Source of the DNA: Lactococcus hircilactis
GTDB taxonomy: Bacteria > Bacillota > Bacilli > Lactobacillales > Streptococcaceae
Direction of reading: 5' to 3'
NCBI RefSeq assembly: GCF_009601015.1
Contig: NZ_WITJ01000010.1
Coordinates: forward strand, 57,202-121,201
DNA length: 64,000 bases
Part shown: positions 17,673 through 26,620 of the stretch, in pieces
How the letters are laid out: every line of letters starts with the position of its first letter
How positions within the stretch are numbered: position 1 is the stretch's first letter
Notes under the pieces: generated by a model
Told to the model about the DNA's origin: nothing
The model's database searches: none
The model's input: only the letters and a program-made list of their open reading frames with translations
Position numbers and translations under genes: made by a program

Positions 17673-18317
17673 TTATCCGTGGACAATTTCAACATTTCCT
17701 GTTTGAACTCTGATTGTGATACGCACGCGCTTTTTAAAATGCTGCGTCGGATCACTAAAATATCGAATATTTCCAGCGTTAATTTTTGCTGCTTCATCAA
17801 AAATCTTGACAATTCCTGTGTCCACGGTGATATCAAGAATGACTTCTACATCTTTTGGCACAATAATTTTAGTGTTGCCAGAATTCTTCTTGATGGATAA
17901 CGCATTTCCAGCAGGACGATAATTGAGTGTGTCAAGATCAATAATATCATTTCCATTCGCTTTTGTCAGCTCTTCTTTTGGTGCTTCAGTGTCATCTTGA
18001 AATTCTTGATAAAAATTTCTCGGTCCACTTTGATCTTCCATGCGCGGATTATTTTTCCAAAAAACAAGGCACATGATTGCAGGGAAAAAGACAGCAGCCC
18101 AGAACCATCCGACACTAAATAAAATCAATGCTGAGATAATCCAAAATACGGCACTGATGAGACGAAATATTTTTGCCCGTGAACGATTTGCAAGAAATGT
18201 AAACACGAGCGCTAAGAGCACCATAAGCCACATGTGCGGCGTTTTTGCAATGTGAATAAATAAAGCTACCAAAATCAATAACTCTATTCCAATTATTACT
18301 TTCAATCGTTTAGTCAT
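17673..18317 (-). CDS. liaF: LiaF, negative regulator of the LiaSR/CesSR system
   Basis: A LiaF/YvqF-family membrane protein. The N-terminal half has three to four short membrane helices. The C-terminal DUF2154-type domain (residues about 120-214) begins LDTLNYRPAGNALSIKKNSG and ends RVQTGNVEIVHG. It restrains the kinase. I set the start at the second in-frame ATG (18317) because an extended -10 box ends right before the first ATG (18323), which would then not be transcribed. No Shine-Dalgarno site is near either ATG. Confidence 0.9.
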   Translation of the reverse strand: MTKRLKVIIGIELLILVALFIHIAKTPHMWLMVLLALVFTFLANRSRAKIFRLISAVFWIISALILFSVGWFWAAVFFPAIMCLVFWKNNPRMEDQSGPRNFYQEFQDDTEAPKEELTKANGNDIIDLDTLNYRPAGNALSIKKNSGNTKIIVPKDVEVILDITVDTGIVKIFDEAAKINAGNIRYFSDPTQHFKKRVRITIRVQTGNVEIVHG

Positions 18318-18323
18318 ACTCAT

Positions 18324-18361
18324 ATTGTACCAAAAAATATGCCCTTCTCACTCAGACTAAA
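18324..18361 (-). promoter_or_regulatory. promoter and candidate LiaR box of liaFSR
   Basis: TGGTACAAT (18332-18324) is an extended -10 with no -35 box. A short imperfect inverted sequence, CTCAGACTAAAG (plus strand, 18351-18362), lies about 25 bp upstream of it, where an activator would bind. Calling it a LiaR/CesR box is inference from position. Confidence 0.45.
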
Positions 18362-18376
18362 GCCTTATTTTATATT

Positions 18377-18422
18377 CTGTCAGTACTGACAGCTCATTTT
18401 TTATTTCTGTCAGTACTGACAG
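18377..18422. repeat. pair of dispersed palindromes between opuABC and liaF
   Basis: Perfect copies at 18377-18392 and 18407-18422, 14 bp apart. The second is embedded in a 26-bp perfect palindrome (18402-18427) followed on the plus strand by TTTTT. A degenerate third copy starts near 18438. Confidence 0.9.
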
Positions 18423-18481
18423 AAATATTTTTACTCCTTGTCAGTGCTTAGCGTACCCAAAATAAAGTCATTTCGGCTGAT

Positions 18482-20200
18482 TTATTTAAACCATTGATTG
18501 ACTTGGTTTTGATGCGTTTTTATCCATGCTTTTGCCGCATTTTCTGGTGTTTTTCCTTTTTGGATTTCCAACATTACCTGCTCCATTTCCTCTTTTGTCC
18601 AATGAAAACGTTCTAAAACTTTATAGGCTGTAGGATTTTCTTTTTTAAGATTTTTTCTAACCACCGTGTTAATGTTTTCTTTAGTTCCCATCGTCTGTTT
18701 GGGATCTGAAAGATATTTCAGATCGTATTTATTAAACATCCAATGTGGTGACCATCCTGTGACAACAATTTCTTGATGTTGCTTAATTGCTTCACCTAAA
18801 GCTACCGTCATGGCACCTCCAGATGAGGGAACTAATTTCCATGCTTTTAAATTGTCGTAGCTGCGAAGCGTTTTTTCCGTCGCTTTCATCACACCCGCAC
18901 CAGGTTCAATGCCCACAATCGTTTGATGTGCTTGATTTTTCAAATCAGAAATTTTTTCCACATTCATGTAGCTTGGAACAACAAGTCCAACCTGTGCCCC
19001 TTTTAAATTCGGTCCTAACAACGTTAAGGATTTCCCGTATTTTTTCCATTGCGTCTGGTGAGTATTCGGAAGCCAGGCAGAAATCATTCCATCAGCTTGA
19101 CCATTTTTGAGCGTTTGCCAAGCCACCGTATTATCAAGTGCTGTTTTAGTTACATCAAACCCGTGTTCTTTCATTGCTTCCCCCAAAACATTAATGGCAG
19201 CAACCTCAGAATCCCAATTCATATAAACAAGATTGACTTTTTTAGCACTCGCTTTTTTTTCAAATGAAACTCCCGAAATTCCTCCGATAATCAATGCGAA
19301 AAGTCCAACCCACGCCACCACTTGTTTTGCTTTTTTATAACGTGAAGAAGCTTGCTTTTCTACAGGAGAAACGTTAAGTTTTTGTGTGAACCGATCAATA
19401 ATAATCGCTAAAATAACAAGCGAAAGTCCACTGACAAAACCATTTCCAACATCTGCTGATTGTACTGCAGCGAGCACTCCACGTCCTAAACCTGGAGCAC
19501 CAATCATTGAAGCAATCACAACCATCGATAAACCGAGCATGATCGTTTGATTGACCCCTGCTAAAATGGTACTTTTCGCTAATGGAAATTCAAGCTTCAC
19601 TAATTTTTGAGCCGGGGTTGATCCAAAGGAATCTGCTGCTTCGACTAATTCTTTTGGCACTTGACGAATGCCAAGATGTGTCATTCGAACCGTTGGTGGT
19701 AATGCAAAAATAACTGAAGCAAATACTCCTGGAACAACGCCAATCCCAAAGAATGCAACCGCGGGAATTAAATAAACAAATCCAGGCATCGTTTGCATAA
19801 AATCAAGAATGGGTTGAACAATTTTAGCTGTGAGTTCTGATTTTGCCATCGCAATCCCAAGCGGAATCCCAATCAAGACTGACACCAAACTTGACAATAA
19901 AACCAACGTAATCGTGCTCATCAAATCTTGCCACAAGCCTTGATTTGCAATCAATGATAATCCCAAAAATGTGAAAAGTGGAAATCCAATTTTTTTCTTT
20001 GAAACTAAAAATGCAAAGAGTGTAATAACAAGAATCATCAACCAAAACGGAACCGCAGTTAAAGCGCCTGTTATGGTATTCATCAAACCTGTTCCTACTT
20101 TTTGAATGACATTAAATCCATCTGCGAAGTGGCGAGTAATCCAGTCTGTCGCATCAGACACCCAAGTGGCCAGTGCTATTTTTCCAAATGTAAAACTCAT
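18482..20200 (-). CDS. opuABC: glycine betaine ABC transporter, permease fused to substrate-binding protein (OpuABC/BusAB)
   Basis: A 572-residue fusion. Residues about 1-300 are the membrane-spanning permease, with the EAA-type loop [29 protein letters not shown] near 175-205. Residues about 310-572 are the extracellular OpuAC-type binding domain, starting [23 protein letters not shown]. This fusion is the lactococcal OpuA architecture. The complex imports glycine betaine during osmotic upshift. Its ATG overlaps the stop of opuAA by 4 bp (ATGA), so translation is coupled. Confidence 0.95.
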   Translation of the reverse strand: MSFTFGKIALATWVSDATDWITRHFADGFNVIQKVGTGLMNTITGALTAVPFWLMILVITLFAFLVSKKKIGFPLFTFLGLSLIANQGLWQDLMSTITLVLLSSLVSVLIGIPLGIAMAKSELTAKIVQPILDFMQTMPGFVYLIPAVAFFGIGVVPGVFASVIFALPPTVRMTHLGIRQVPKELVEAADSFGSTPAQKLVKLEFPLAKSTILAGVNQTIMLGLSMVVIASMIGAPGLGRGVLAAVQSADVGNGFVSGLSLVILAIIIDRFTQKLNVSPVEKQASSRYKKAKQVVAWVGLFALIIGGISGVSFEKKASAKKVNLVYMNWDSEVAAINVLGEAMKEHGFDVTKTALDNTVAWQTLKNGQADGMISAWLPNTHQTQWKKYGKSLTLLGPNLKGAQVGLVVPSYMNVEKISDLKNQAHQTIVGIEPGAGVMKATEKTLRSYDNLKAWKLVPSSGGAMTVALGEAIKQHQEIVVTGWSPHWMFNKYDLKYLSDPKQTMGTKENINTVVRKNLKKENPTAYKVLERFHWTKEEMEQVMLEIQKGKTPENAAKAWIKTHQNQVNQWFK

Positions 20201-21408
20201 TGCTTCACCTCCTCTTTTTCTTTATCATCTGATGTATCTGCCAATGCTTCTAAAACACGTCCTCGAATCAATACCCCTTTTAGAAAACCAGAATCATCAA
20301 TGACAGCAATAGGTGTTGGAGCATCATAAATCAAAGGAAGAATTTCACTGACCACTGTTGTTAAGCCCACAGTATCAATGTCTTTTGTCATTACCTCACG
20401 CAACAATTGATTGTTTTTTCTTGCCAAAATGGCTTGTTCACTTGTTACGACACCACACAAGCGACGTTGTCTATCAACTGCCATAAGCGAGCTGACTTCT
20501 TGTGTTTTCATTTTTTTAAGTGCAACGCTTGGACCATCCACATCGATATTGGTACTCAAAGCTGGAATCATAATATTTTCAGCTGTAATCACTTTTGATC
20601 GGTCCACATCTTCGACAAACGTTTTGACATAATCATTCGCTGGATGAGTTAAGATTTCTTCTCCAGTCCCAATCTGCATGATTTTCCCATCTTTCATAAT
20701 CATGATCCGATCCCCGATTTTCAGGGCTTCATTCAAATCATGCGACACAAAAATGATCGTTTTTTGAAACGTAGCTTGTAATTCAAGCAGCTCGTCTTGC
20801 ATGGCTCTACGAATTAACGGATCAAGTGCAGAAAAAGCTTCATCCATCAATAAAATCTCAGGATCGTTTGCTAAAGCTCTCGCTAAACCAACGCGTTGCT
20901 GCATCCCGCCAGATAATTGATTGGGATATTGATCCTTAAAGTCAAGCAAATTTGCATTTTCCAGTGCCTTTTCTGCTCTTTTTCGACGTTCTTCTTTTGG
21001 CACGTTCTGTACTTCCAAACCGTATTCTGTATTTTCTAAAATCGTGCGATGGGGAAAAAGTCCAAAATTTTGGAAAACCATACTCATTGTTTTTCGACGA
21101 ATGTTTAATAATTCTTCTTTACTGACTTTCGCAACATCTTTTTGATCAATCAAAATGCGTCCGCTGGTTGGTTCAATCAACCGATTGAGCAAACGCAATA
21201 AAGTTGATTTCCCTGATCCTGACAATCCCATAATCACGAAAATTTCACCCGCTTCAATCTCAAAATTGGCATCATAAACACCAACTGTAGCCCCTGTTTT
21301 TTTCAAAATTTCTTGTTTAGATTTTCCTTGCTCAACATATGCAAGGGCAGACTTAATCCGTTTACCAAAAATTTTTGATAAATGTTCAATTTTAATTTTT
21401 ACTCCCAC
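20197..21408 (-). CDS. opuAA: glycine betaine ABC transporter ATPase OpuAA/BusAA
   Basis: A 403-residue ATPase. Walker A is [12 protein letters not shown] near 60, signature [15 protein letters not shown] near 165, Walker [14 protein letters not shown] near 185. Two CBS domains occupy about 280-395; in L. lactis OpuA they sense ionic strength and bind c-di-AMP. The start is GTG 21408 with AAGGAG six bases upstream. First gene of the opuA operon, downstream of a BusR operator. Confidence 0.95.
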   Translation of the reverse strand: MGVKIKIEHLSKIFGKRIKSALAYVEQGKSKQEILKKTGATVGVYDANFEIEAGEIFVIMGLSGSGKSTLLRLLNRLIEPTSGRILIDQKDVAKVSKEELLNIRRKTMSMVFQNFGLFPHRTILENTEYGLEVQNVPKEERRKRAEKALENANLLDFKDQYPNQLSGGMQQRVGLARALANDPEILLMDEAFSALDPLIRRAMQDELLELQATFQKTIIFVSHDLNEALKIGDRIMIMKDGKIMQIGTGEEILTHPANDYVKTFVEDVDRSKVITAENIMIPALSTNIDVDGPSVALKKMKTQEVSSLMAVDRQRRLCGVVTSEQAILARKNNQLLREVMTKDIDTVGLTTVVSEILPLIYDAPTPIAVIDDSGFLKGVLIRGRVLEALADTSDDKEKEEVKQ

Positions 21409-21524
21409 ACGCTTCTCCTTTACTTTGATTGCGAACGCAAAATGCTCCGCTCACTCTTTTTAAGTTTTTAATGTGTAATATAAACCACTATAAAGAAATA
21501 TTAGTCATTTATTCGTATAATTAA

Positions 21525-21558
21525 AGTGACCATTCTATCATAACAATAAATGGTCACT
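21525..21558. promoter_or_regulatory. BusR operator upstream of opuA
   Basis: A perfect 10-bp inverted repeat, AGTGACCATT (21525-21534) and AATGGTCACT (21549-21558). The outer AGTGAC and GTCACT hexamers are 22 bp apart, as I recall for characterised BusR sites. It lies 117 bp upstream of the opuAA start, in the gap between opuAA and busR. Confidence 0.8.
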
Positions 21559-21578
21559 GTGTCAAATTTATGATTTTA

Positions 21579-21613
21579 CTAAAAAACCATTGCTAAAATC
21601 GCAACGGTTTGAT
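21579..21613 (-). terminator. busR terminator
   Basis: Ten-base stem with one G-T pair (arms 21610-21601 and 21593-21584) followed by a T-run on the minus strand, just after the busR stop and before the opuA operator. Confidence 0.8.
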
Positions 21614-21621
21614 TTAAATAA

Positions 21622-22242
21622 TTATTTTACGAAAAAGAAATTTCGAGTAATTTGTAGTGTCTGCGCTCCTCCCACAAAATAAATCGTATCTCCCTGATTT
21701 AATGTGGCATAAGGACCAGGAGAAACCACTAATTCATCTTCTTTGAGAATTCCTACAATGGTTGCGCCAGTATTTTGCCATAAATTCATTTCGCCTAAAT
21801 TTTTTCCATATTTTTCTGACGGTTCGTTTAATTCCAGTTCCAGTGGAGTCAGCGGATTTAATTTTTGAAAATGTCCTGTTTGCTCCACTAATTGATCCAA
21901 AATCGATGAAAAATGAATGAATTCAGACTGTTGTTTTTTGACACTCTGTATTATCTCTCCTTGAAGGTCCTGAATGCTTTGAACATCTTGATGTTGCGCC
22001 AAAAATTCTTGAGCTTTTTGCCGCGAGGAGATGATGACGCCACTGCCATGAACGGAATCAACAATTCCTAAATCATTCAATACACTAATGGATTTTCTCG
22101 CCGTTTCAGCCGAAACACCAAAGGTTGTTGCTAAAGTTGACCGTGCATAAATTTTTTGTCCCACTTTTAATTCATTTTTTGTTATTTTTTCTGCGATTAA
22201 TAAGGCAATGTATTGATATTTAGGTTGCTTTGCAGTCACCAT
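21622..22242 (-). CDS. busR: c-di-AMP-responsive repressor BusR
   Basis: About 206 residues. An N-terminal GntR-type winged helix (QYIALLIAEKITKNELKVG, then SVSAETARKSISVL) is followed by a coiled coil and a C-terminal RCK_C/TrkA-C domain (TGATIVGILKEDELVVSPGP, LNQGDTIYFVGG). This is the BusR architecture, a c-di-AMP-activated repressor of opuA. It is separately transcribed and ends before the operator. The start at ATG 22242 has AGGA eight bases upstream; the first ATG (22251) directly abuts it. Confidence 0.93.
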   Translation of the reverse strand: MVTAKQPKYQYIALLIAEKITKNELKVGQKIYARSTLATTFGVSAETARKSISVLNDLGIVDSVHGSGVIISSRQKAQEFLAQHQDVQSIQDLQGEIIQSVKKQQSEFIHFSSILDQLVEQTGHFQKLNPLTPLELELNEPSEKYGKNLGEMNLWQNTGATIVGILKEDELVVSPGPYATLNQGDTIYFVGGAQTLQITRNFFFVK

Positions 22243-22355
22243 CGTGCTCATCCTTTTTTATTTTTATGAATGACTCATGATACAAGAAATTCATTTTTAT
22301 TTCTTTTATTTTAGCAGTATTTCCTATAATTTACCAATTAGAATTCTTTTACAAC

Positions 22356-22385
22356 AAAAAAAGACCATTCATCAAACAGTCTTTT
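22356..22385 (-). terminator. terminator of the MIP18-family gene
   Basis: Stem AAAAGAC/GTCTTTT around a 14-nt loop with a long T-run on the minus strand, 23 bp after the stop. Confidence 0.7.
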
Positions 22386-22407
22386 GAAAAAATTTAAACA
22401 CTTGTGT

Positions 22408-22740
22408 CTATCTAATTCCCAATGCAATCCGGGCATAACGGCTCATTTTATCCACGCTCCAGGCTGGATACCACACCAGATTGACCTTGATTTCGGTGAC
22501 TTCTTTGACTTCTTTAAGGGCGTCATGGATTTGATCAGTCAAAAGATCAGCGAGCGGGCATCCCATGGTTGTCAGTGTCATTTTAATTTCTGTCAGTCCT
22601 GAATCATCAAAAATAATTTCATAAACAAGCCCAAGATTGATGATATCAATCCCAAGTTCTGGATCAATCACATTTTCCAGTGCTTCTAAAATCTTATTTT
22701 TAATTTCTTCGACTTGTTCTTCTGTATATTGTTCAGCCAT
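22408..22740 (-). CDS. MIP18/DUF59 iron-sulfur assembly protein (SufT-like)
   Basis: A 110-residue single-domain protein. The family signature is complete: NVIDPELGIDIINLGLVYEI at about 20-40 and LTTMGCPLADLL with the conserved Cys near 64. Relatives take part in Fe-S cluster assembly or maturation. The start is ATG 22740 with AAGGAG; the frame is open 15 codons further upstream without support. It is a single-gene unit between busR and pip. Confidence 0.9.
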   Translation of the reverse strand: MAEQYTEEQVEEIKNKILEALENVIDPELGIDIINLGLVYEIIFDDSGLTEIKMTLTTMGCPLADLLTDQIHDALKEVKEVTEIKVNLVWYPAWSVDKMSRYARIALGIR

Positions 22741-22814
22741 TTTATTCTCCTTAGAGTTAAAAACATCCTTTGATGTCAAATCCATTTTACACCTTTTATT
22801 TTATCAAAATTTTT

Positions 22815-22848
22815 CAAAAAAAACTAGATGAAAACATCCAGTTTTAAT
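22815..22848 (-). terminator. terminator after the YhgE/Pip gene
   Basis: An 11-bp stem (22845-22835 and 22830-22820) with one G-T pair and a TTTT loop, followed by a T-run on the minus strand. Confidence 0.82.
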
Positions 22849-22851
22849 TTT

Positions 22852-25392
22852 TTATGCTAATCTTGAAATTTTCTTAAAGAAACTTAATAATCCAGTAAAT
22901 ACAACGATGATGAGTATAAATCCTAAAACGTACCATCCGATTGTACCACTAAGGCCAATGGTTTGTCTTAACATTCTTAAGCCGTATGTCATTGGAAGGT
23001 AAGGGCTTATGTTTTGGAAAATTTGATCTGATAATTGAAGCGGATATGTTCCAGCGCTTGTTGCTAGTTGGAGCACTAACAAGACAATCAAGAGGAAATC
23101 TCCCACTTTACCAAGCCATGTCACAAAGAATGTCGAGATGGCCATGAAGGCAAAACTGATTAAGATCACTGCAAACAAGGTTTTGAGTGGGTAGTTTGGA
23201 CGTAAGCCTAAAAGATAGACTGCTCCGTAAACAATGATGGCTTGAAGTAAGGCCACCACGCCGTGAGTTCCAATTTTTGCGAGCATAAACTCGCTTCCTT
23301 TTTTCCATTGCTTACCTGAAAAACTCGTTCCGATAACCACATTTGTCGCAATAGCACCGATGAAAAGCGCCACGCAGACCATGTATGGTGTCATTCCGAC
23401 ACCGTTTTTCTTGACATTATCTGGATCGCTATGTTTTAGTGTGACTGGTTTAGCGACAGCTTGTGCATTTTGTTTCGTGTTGTGCGTACCTTCTAGTTTA
23501 TCACTCGCATCACCTAAAGCACTCGATAATTTTGTTGTGCCGTCAGAAAGCGTCACAAGTCCATCAGTTAAGCTACTACTTCCTTTTGCTAATTGAGTGC
23601 TGCCTGATGAAATTTTGCTTGCGCCATCTGCTAATTGGTTGCTGCCTGAGGCTAAACTTGGACTATTGGCTTGAAGTTTATTCAATCCCTCAACAAGAGA
23701 TAAGGTTCCTGTAGATAAGGTTGGTCCATTGAGTTGAAGTTTTTGAAGTCCTGAGCTGAGTTGTGAGGTTCCTGCTGTTAAAGTTGACCCTTTTGTTTGA
23801 AGCTGTTTTACACCCGCGTAAACGGCAGATGTGCCTGCGGATAATTCCGCTGTGTGCGCTGCTACAGCTTGACTTCCATAAGTTAAGGCGTTAGCACCTG
23901 CGGTTAATGCTGGAAATTGACTAGTCGTCTTTTTTAGTCCTTCAACCATTTCTCCTGTCACCACATGTGTTTTATCTATTCCTGAGACTAGATTCCCGAG
24001 GCTTATTTTTGCATTTGGAAGGAGTGCGTTTGCATTTCCTGCTAATGCTTGATTTTGTGTCGCCATTTGGCTTAATTCGCCTTGAATTTGTTTAAGATTT
24101 TCTTGTGCTGTTTTAATGTCAGGTTGGGAATTTTGATTCATTGCACCGAGTAACTCCGCTTGTTTTTCTGGAGATAAACTCTTGAAAGCTGAGGTGGCTT
24201 CTACTGCACTTTTTTGAGCATTGAATTGTGCTTTTATATTTTCAAGATTTGTAGCAATCGTTGCTAATTGGTTTGCTATGGGATTTGACGCTGTCGCACC
24301 CTTTTGGATGGCCTGATTCAATTGATCTAAACCATTTTCCAATTTTGTAATTCCTTCTCTTTGAGTGCTTAAATCTGTGGGTTGTTTAGTATTTAAATCT
24401 GTGGCCTGATTCATTGTTGACAGACCAGCTTGGAGTGTTTCAATTCCTTTTACTAACTGAGGGATTTGATCTGTCAATTTTTTTGTGCCTGACGCAAGGT
24501 CTTGTGTGCCTTTACTAAGGCTGGTTGCACCATATGCGAGGGTTGACGTTCCATCTGCGACTTGATTGACTCCTGCCACGTATTGCTGCGTGCCATTTGA
24601 TAAATCCTTCGCTCCGCTTGATGCTTGATTAACACCTGCTACATACTGCTGCGTGCCGCTTGATAATTGAGTCGCACCACTTGAAGCTTGTGACACACCC
24701 GATAAATATTGCTTTAATCCAACTTCTAGTGCATTTGCACCGTCATTGAAACTTAGGCTGGATTTTGCTAGCGTATCAAGATGTGTTGTAAGCTCTTTTG
24801 ATCCAGATTGCGCTGTTGTTGCACCATTTGCTAACTTTTCAGAACCAGACTGTGCTTCTTTCATTCCTGATTTCAGTGTGTCTAGTTGCTCAAAGATAGA
24901 TGTCGTGTACTGTTTTGTGATGTCGTTTGAGACTTCAGCTTTGAGTTGGTTCATCGCACTTTCGCTCATTTTTGATGAAATGTAATTGTGACCACTCGTT
25001 GTTTGATAATCCACTTGGACCAGCTTAGGATTTTTTGTCATCAAACTTGCAGCTTGACTTGAAAATGCTTCTGGAAGTGTCACTTTCATATAGTATTTTC
25101 CAGATTTGATCCCATCTGTTGCCGTTTTTTCAGATACAAAATGATAATCTAAATTTTTAGTTTTCTTGAGTTCTTTTACAAGGTCATTCCCGATTTTTAG
25201 CGTTTGTCCATCTAATTCAGACGGTTTGTCCAAATTCACGACGGCTACGGGTAACCGATTTAAGTTGCCGTATGGATCCCACATCGAACCTAAAAAGATA
25301 TAATTATAGATGGCTGGTACAAGTGCCAGTGCAAGAATAACGATGATAAAAAACTTGTGTTTCAAAATGGCTTTCCATTCGTTTTTAAGCAT
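22852..25392 (-). CDS. pip: YhgE/Pip (phage infection protein) family membrane protein
   Basis: An 846-residue protein. One membrane helix near residues 12-34 is followed by a large extracellular region and five C-terminal helices (about 655-840) related to ABC-2 permeases. The middle (about 180-620) is a low-complexity repeat field built on SSGTQQYVAGVNQ and LSSGLQKL-like units, predicted to form long helices. Pip of L. lactis is needed for infection by c2-type phages; EsaA of type VII secretion is a relative. A TetR regulator is divergent. The symbol reflects family, not proven phage function. Confidence 0.85.
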   Translation of the reverse strand: MLKNEWKAILKHKFFIIVILALALVPAIYNYIFLGSMWDPYGNLNRLPVAVVNLDKPSELDGQTLKIGNDLVKELKKTKNLDYHFVSEKTATDGIKSGKYYMKVTLPEAFSSQAASLMTKNPKLVQVDYQTTSGHNYISSKMSESAMNQLKAEVSNDITKQYTTSIFEQLDTLKSGMKEAQSGSEKLANGATTAQSGSKELTTHLDTLAKSSLSFNDGANALEVGLKQYLSGVSQASSGATQLSSGTQQYVAGVNQASSGAKDLSNGTQQYVAGVNQVADGTSTLAYGATSLSKGTQDLASGTKKLTDQIPQLVKGIETLQAGLSTMNQATDLNTKQPTDLSTQREGITKLENGLDQLNQAIQKGATASNPIANQLATIATNLENIKAQFNAQKSAVEATSAFKSLSPEKQAELLGAMNQNSQPDIKTAQENLKQIQGELSQMATQNQALAGNANALLPNAKISLGNLVSGIDKTHVVTGEMVEGLKKTTSQFPALTAGANALTYGSQAVAAHTAELSAGTSAVYAGVKQLQTKGSTLTAGTSQLSSGLQKLQLNGPTLSTGTLSLVEGLNKLQANSPSLASGSNQLADGASKISSGSTQLAKGSSSLTDGLVTLSDGTTKLSSALGDASDKLEGTHNTKQNAQAVAKPVTLKHSDPDNVKKNGVGMTPYMVCVALFIGAIATNVVIGTSFSGKQWKKGSEFMLAKIGTHGVVALLQAIIVYGAVYLLGLRPNYPLKTLFAVILISFAFMAISTFFVTWLGKVGDFLLIVLLVLQLATSAGTYPLQLSDQIFQNISPYLPMTYGLRMLRQTIGLSGTIGWYVLGFILIIVVFTGLLSFFKKISRLA

Positions 25393-25463
25393 TTTTTCCC
25401 CTTTTATTTTATAATTTGCGTTTTTACAGCGGCATCAATTTTTACATTTTTATTTGTAAGATA

Positions 25464-25565
25464 TAGACAGAACGTCTAAAAATTGATATAATTGTATTAT
25501 AACCTTTTTAAAAAAATTAACAATTCTTAAGTTTACTTTTTAGACATTTTGTTCATATTTGTCTA
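25464..25565. promoter_or_regulatory. divergent promoters and twin TetR operators
   Basis: Two inverted repeats built on TAGAC/GTCTA lie in the gap: 25464-25478 (5-bp spacing) and 25541-25565 (TAGACA, 13-bp spacing, TGTCTA). On the plus strand TAGACA (25464-25469) is also the -35 of the tetR promoter, whose extended -10 TGATATAAT is at 25484-25492. On the minus strand TTGTTA (25523-25518) and TATAAT (25501-25496) form the pip promoter, flanked by the two operators. Confidence 0.7.
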
Positions 25566-25603
25566 TAAATCACTTTAATCCCTAATAAAAATGGAGGCTT
25601 CTT

Positions 25604-26140
25604 ATGGCAACTGATCCCCGCAAAGATCGTACAAAAAGCTCACTTCGTGACGCAATGATTACTCTTCTTCAAAAAAAGACATTCGATCAAATTTCAACAA
25701 CTGAATTAGTAAAAACAGCGGGAGTTAGTCGGAGCGGTTTTTATACGCATTATCAAGATAAATATGACATGATTGAGGCGTATCAGCGCATGCTGTTTAA
25801 TACGATTCAGTATGTTTTTGAGAAAAATAATGGAAATTTGCGTGAAACGCTTCTTGAAACGTATCAATTTTTAAACAAAAATGAAATTTATGCAGCACTC
25901 CTTTCTGAAAATGGGAGTAAAGAAATTCATCAATTTATCCTTCAGAAACTCAAAGATTTATTAGAATTGTCGATTTTCCCTCAAAACCCTAGACATCATG
26001 AGGTTGGAAAACTTGGTAAAGTGTATGCTACAACTTATTTTGCTAACGCAATTTTCGGAGTGACACAAGCTTGGATTCGTCGAAATAAAAAAGAAACGCC
26101 AGCACAAATTACGGAACTCCTCATCAATCTTATCAATTAA
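25604..26140 (+). CDS. TetR/AcrR-family regulator of the YhgE/Pip gene
   Basis: A 178-residue TetR-family protein and the only gene on the plus strand. The N-terminal helix-turn-helix reads FDQISTTELVKTAGVSRSGFYTHYQDKYDMI at about 28-58. The C-terminal half is the all-helical ligand domain of the type often paired with YhgE proteins. It is divergent from pip with two shared operator-like repeats, so it probably represses both. GGAGG precedes the ATG. Confidence 0.88.
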   Translation: MATDPRKDRTKSSLRDAMITLLQKKTFDQISTTELVKTAGVSRSGFYTHYQDKYDMIEAYQRMLFNTIQYVFEKNNGNLRETLLETYQFLNKNEIYAALLSENGSKEIHQFILQKLKDLLELSIFPQNPRHHEVGKLGKVYATTYFANAIFGVTQAWIRRNKKETPAQITELLINLIN

Positions 26141-26191
26141 GATGATAGACAAGCTGTTCAATTTGTTATCTTTTGTTATCTTTTAATGTGA

Positions 26192-26620
26192 CTATGTTAT
26201 GATGTTATCATCGTATGTTTCTAAATAATCGTCGTCAGTTTTCCAACTGTCGGCTTTTTTAATGGCGATGATTTTTTTGATTTCTATTTTTTCAAAGGTG
26301 TTTTTTTGGATTTCAAATAAACACTCTTCGTGATTTAAAATGGTCCTTACTCTTCCTCTTTTTTCATCGCATTGATATTCTGAAAAAATGAGGAGAGATA
26401 GAAAAGTTTGATGATTCCAAGCTTGTGCTAGGAGATTCAATTTTTCTTTTGGGGTGAGTTTGTCAGTACTGACAGCATTTTTTTCGTCATTTTTCCATTG
26501 ACGCATGGCACTGCTGTGCTCTGACAGATAAAATCCCTGCCATTTCACCATGCCACGATCGTGATATTCTCGAATTGCTTGTGACGGATAATCCGATCGA
26601 TCTACTCTATTGAAGTCCAT
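26192..26620 (-). CDS. YolD-like partner of the UmuC polymerase
   Basis: A 142-residue protein overlapping the end of umuC by 14 bp. Its N-terminus (DRSDYPSQAIREYHDRGMVKWQGFYLSEH) matches the small conserved proteins encoded next to UmuC-like polymerases on Gram-positive chromosomes and elements, often called YolD-like. The function is unknown; operon position suggests a role in error-prone repair. The frame contains a palindrome at 26460-26475. GGAGG precedes the start. Confidence 0.65.
   Translation of the reverse strand: MDFNRVDRSDYPSQAIREYHDRGMVKWQGFYLSEHSSAMRQWKNDEKNAVSTDKLTPKEKLNLLAQAWNHQTFLSLLIFSEYQCDEKRGRVRTILNHEECLFEIQKNTFEKIEIKKIIAIKKADSWKTDDDYLETYDDNIIT
26460..26475. repeat. dispersed palindrome inside the YolD-like gene
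   Basis: Perfect TTGTCAGTACTGACAG, read as Ala-Val-Ser-Thr-Asp in the protein. Confidence 0.9.
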
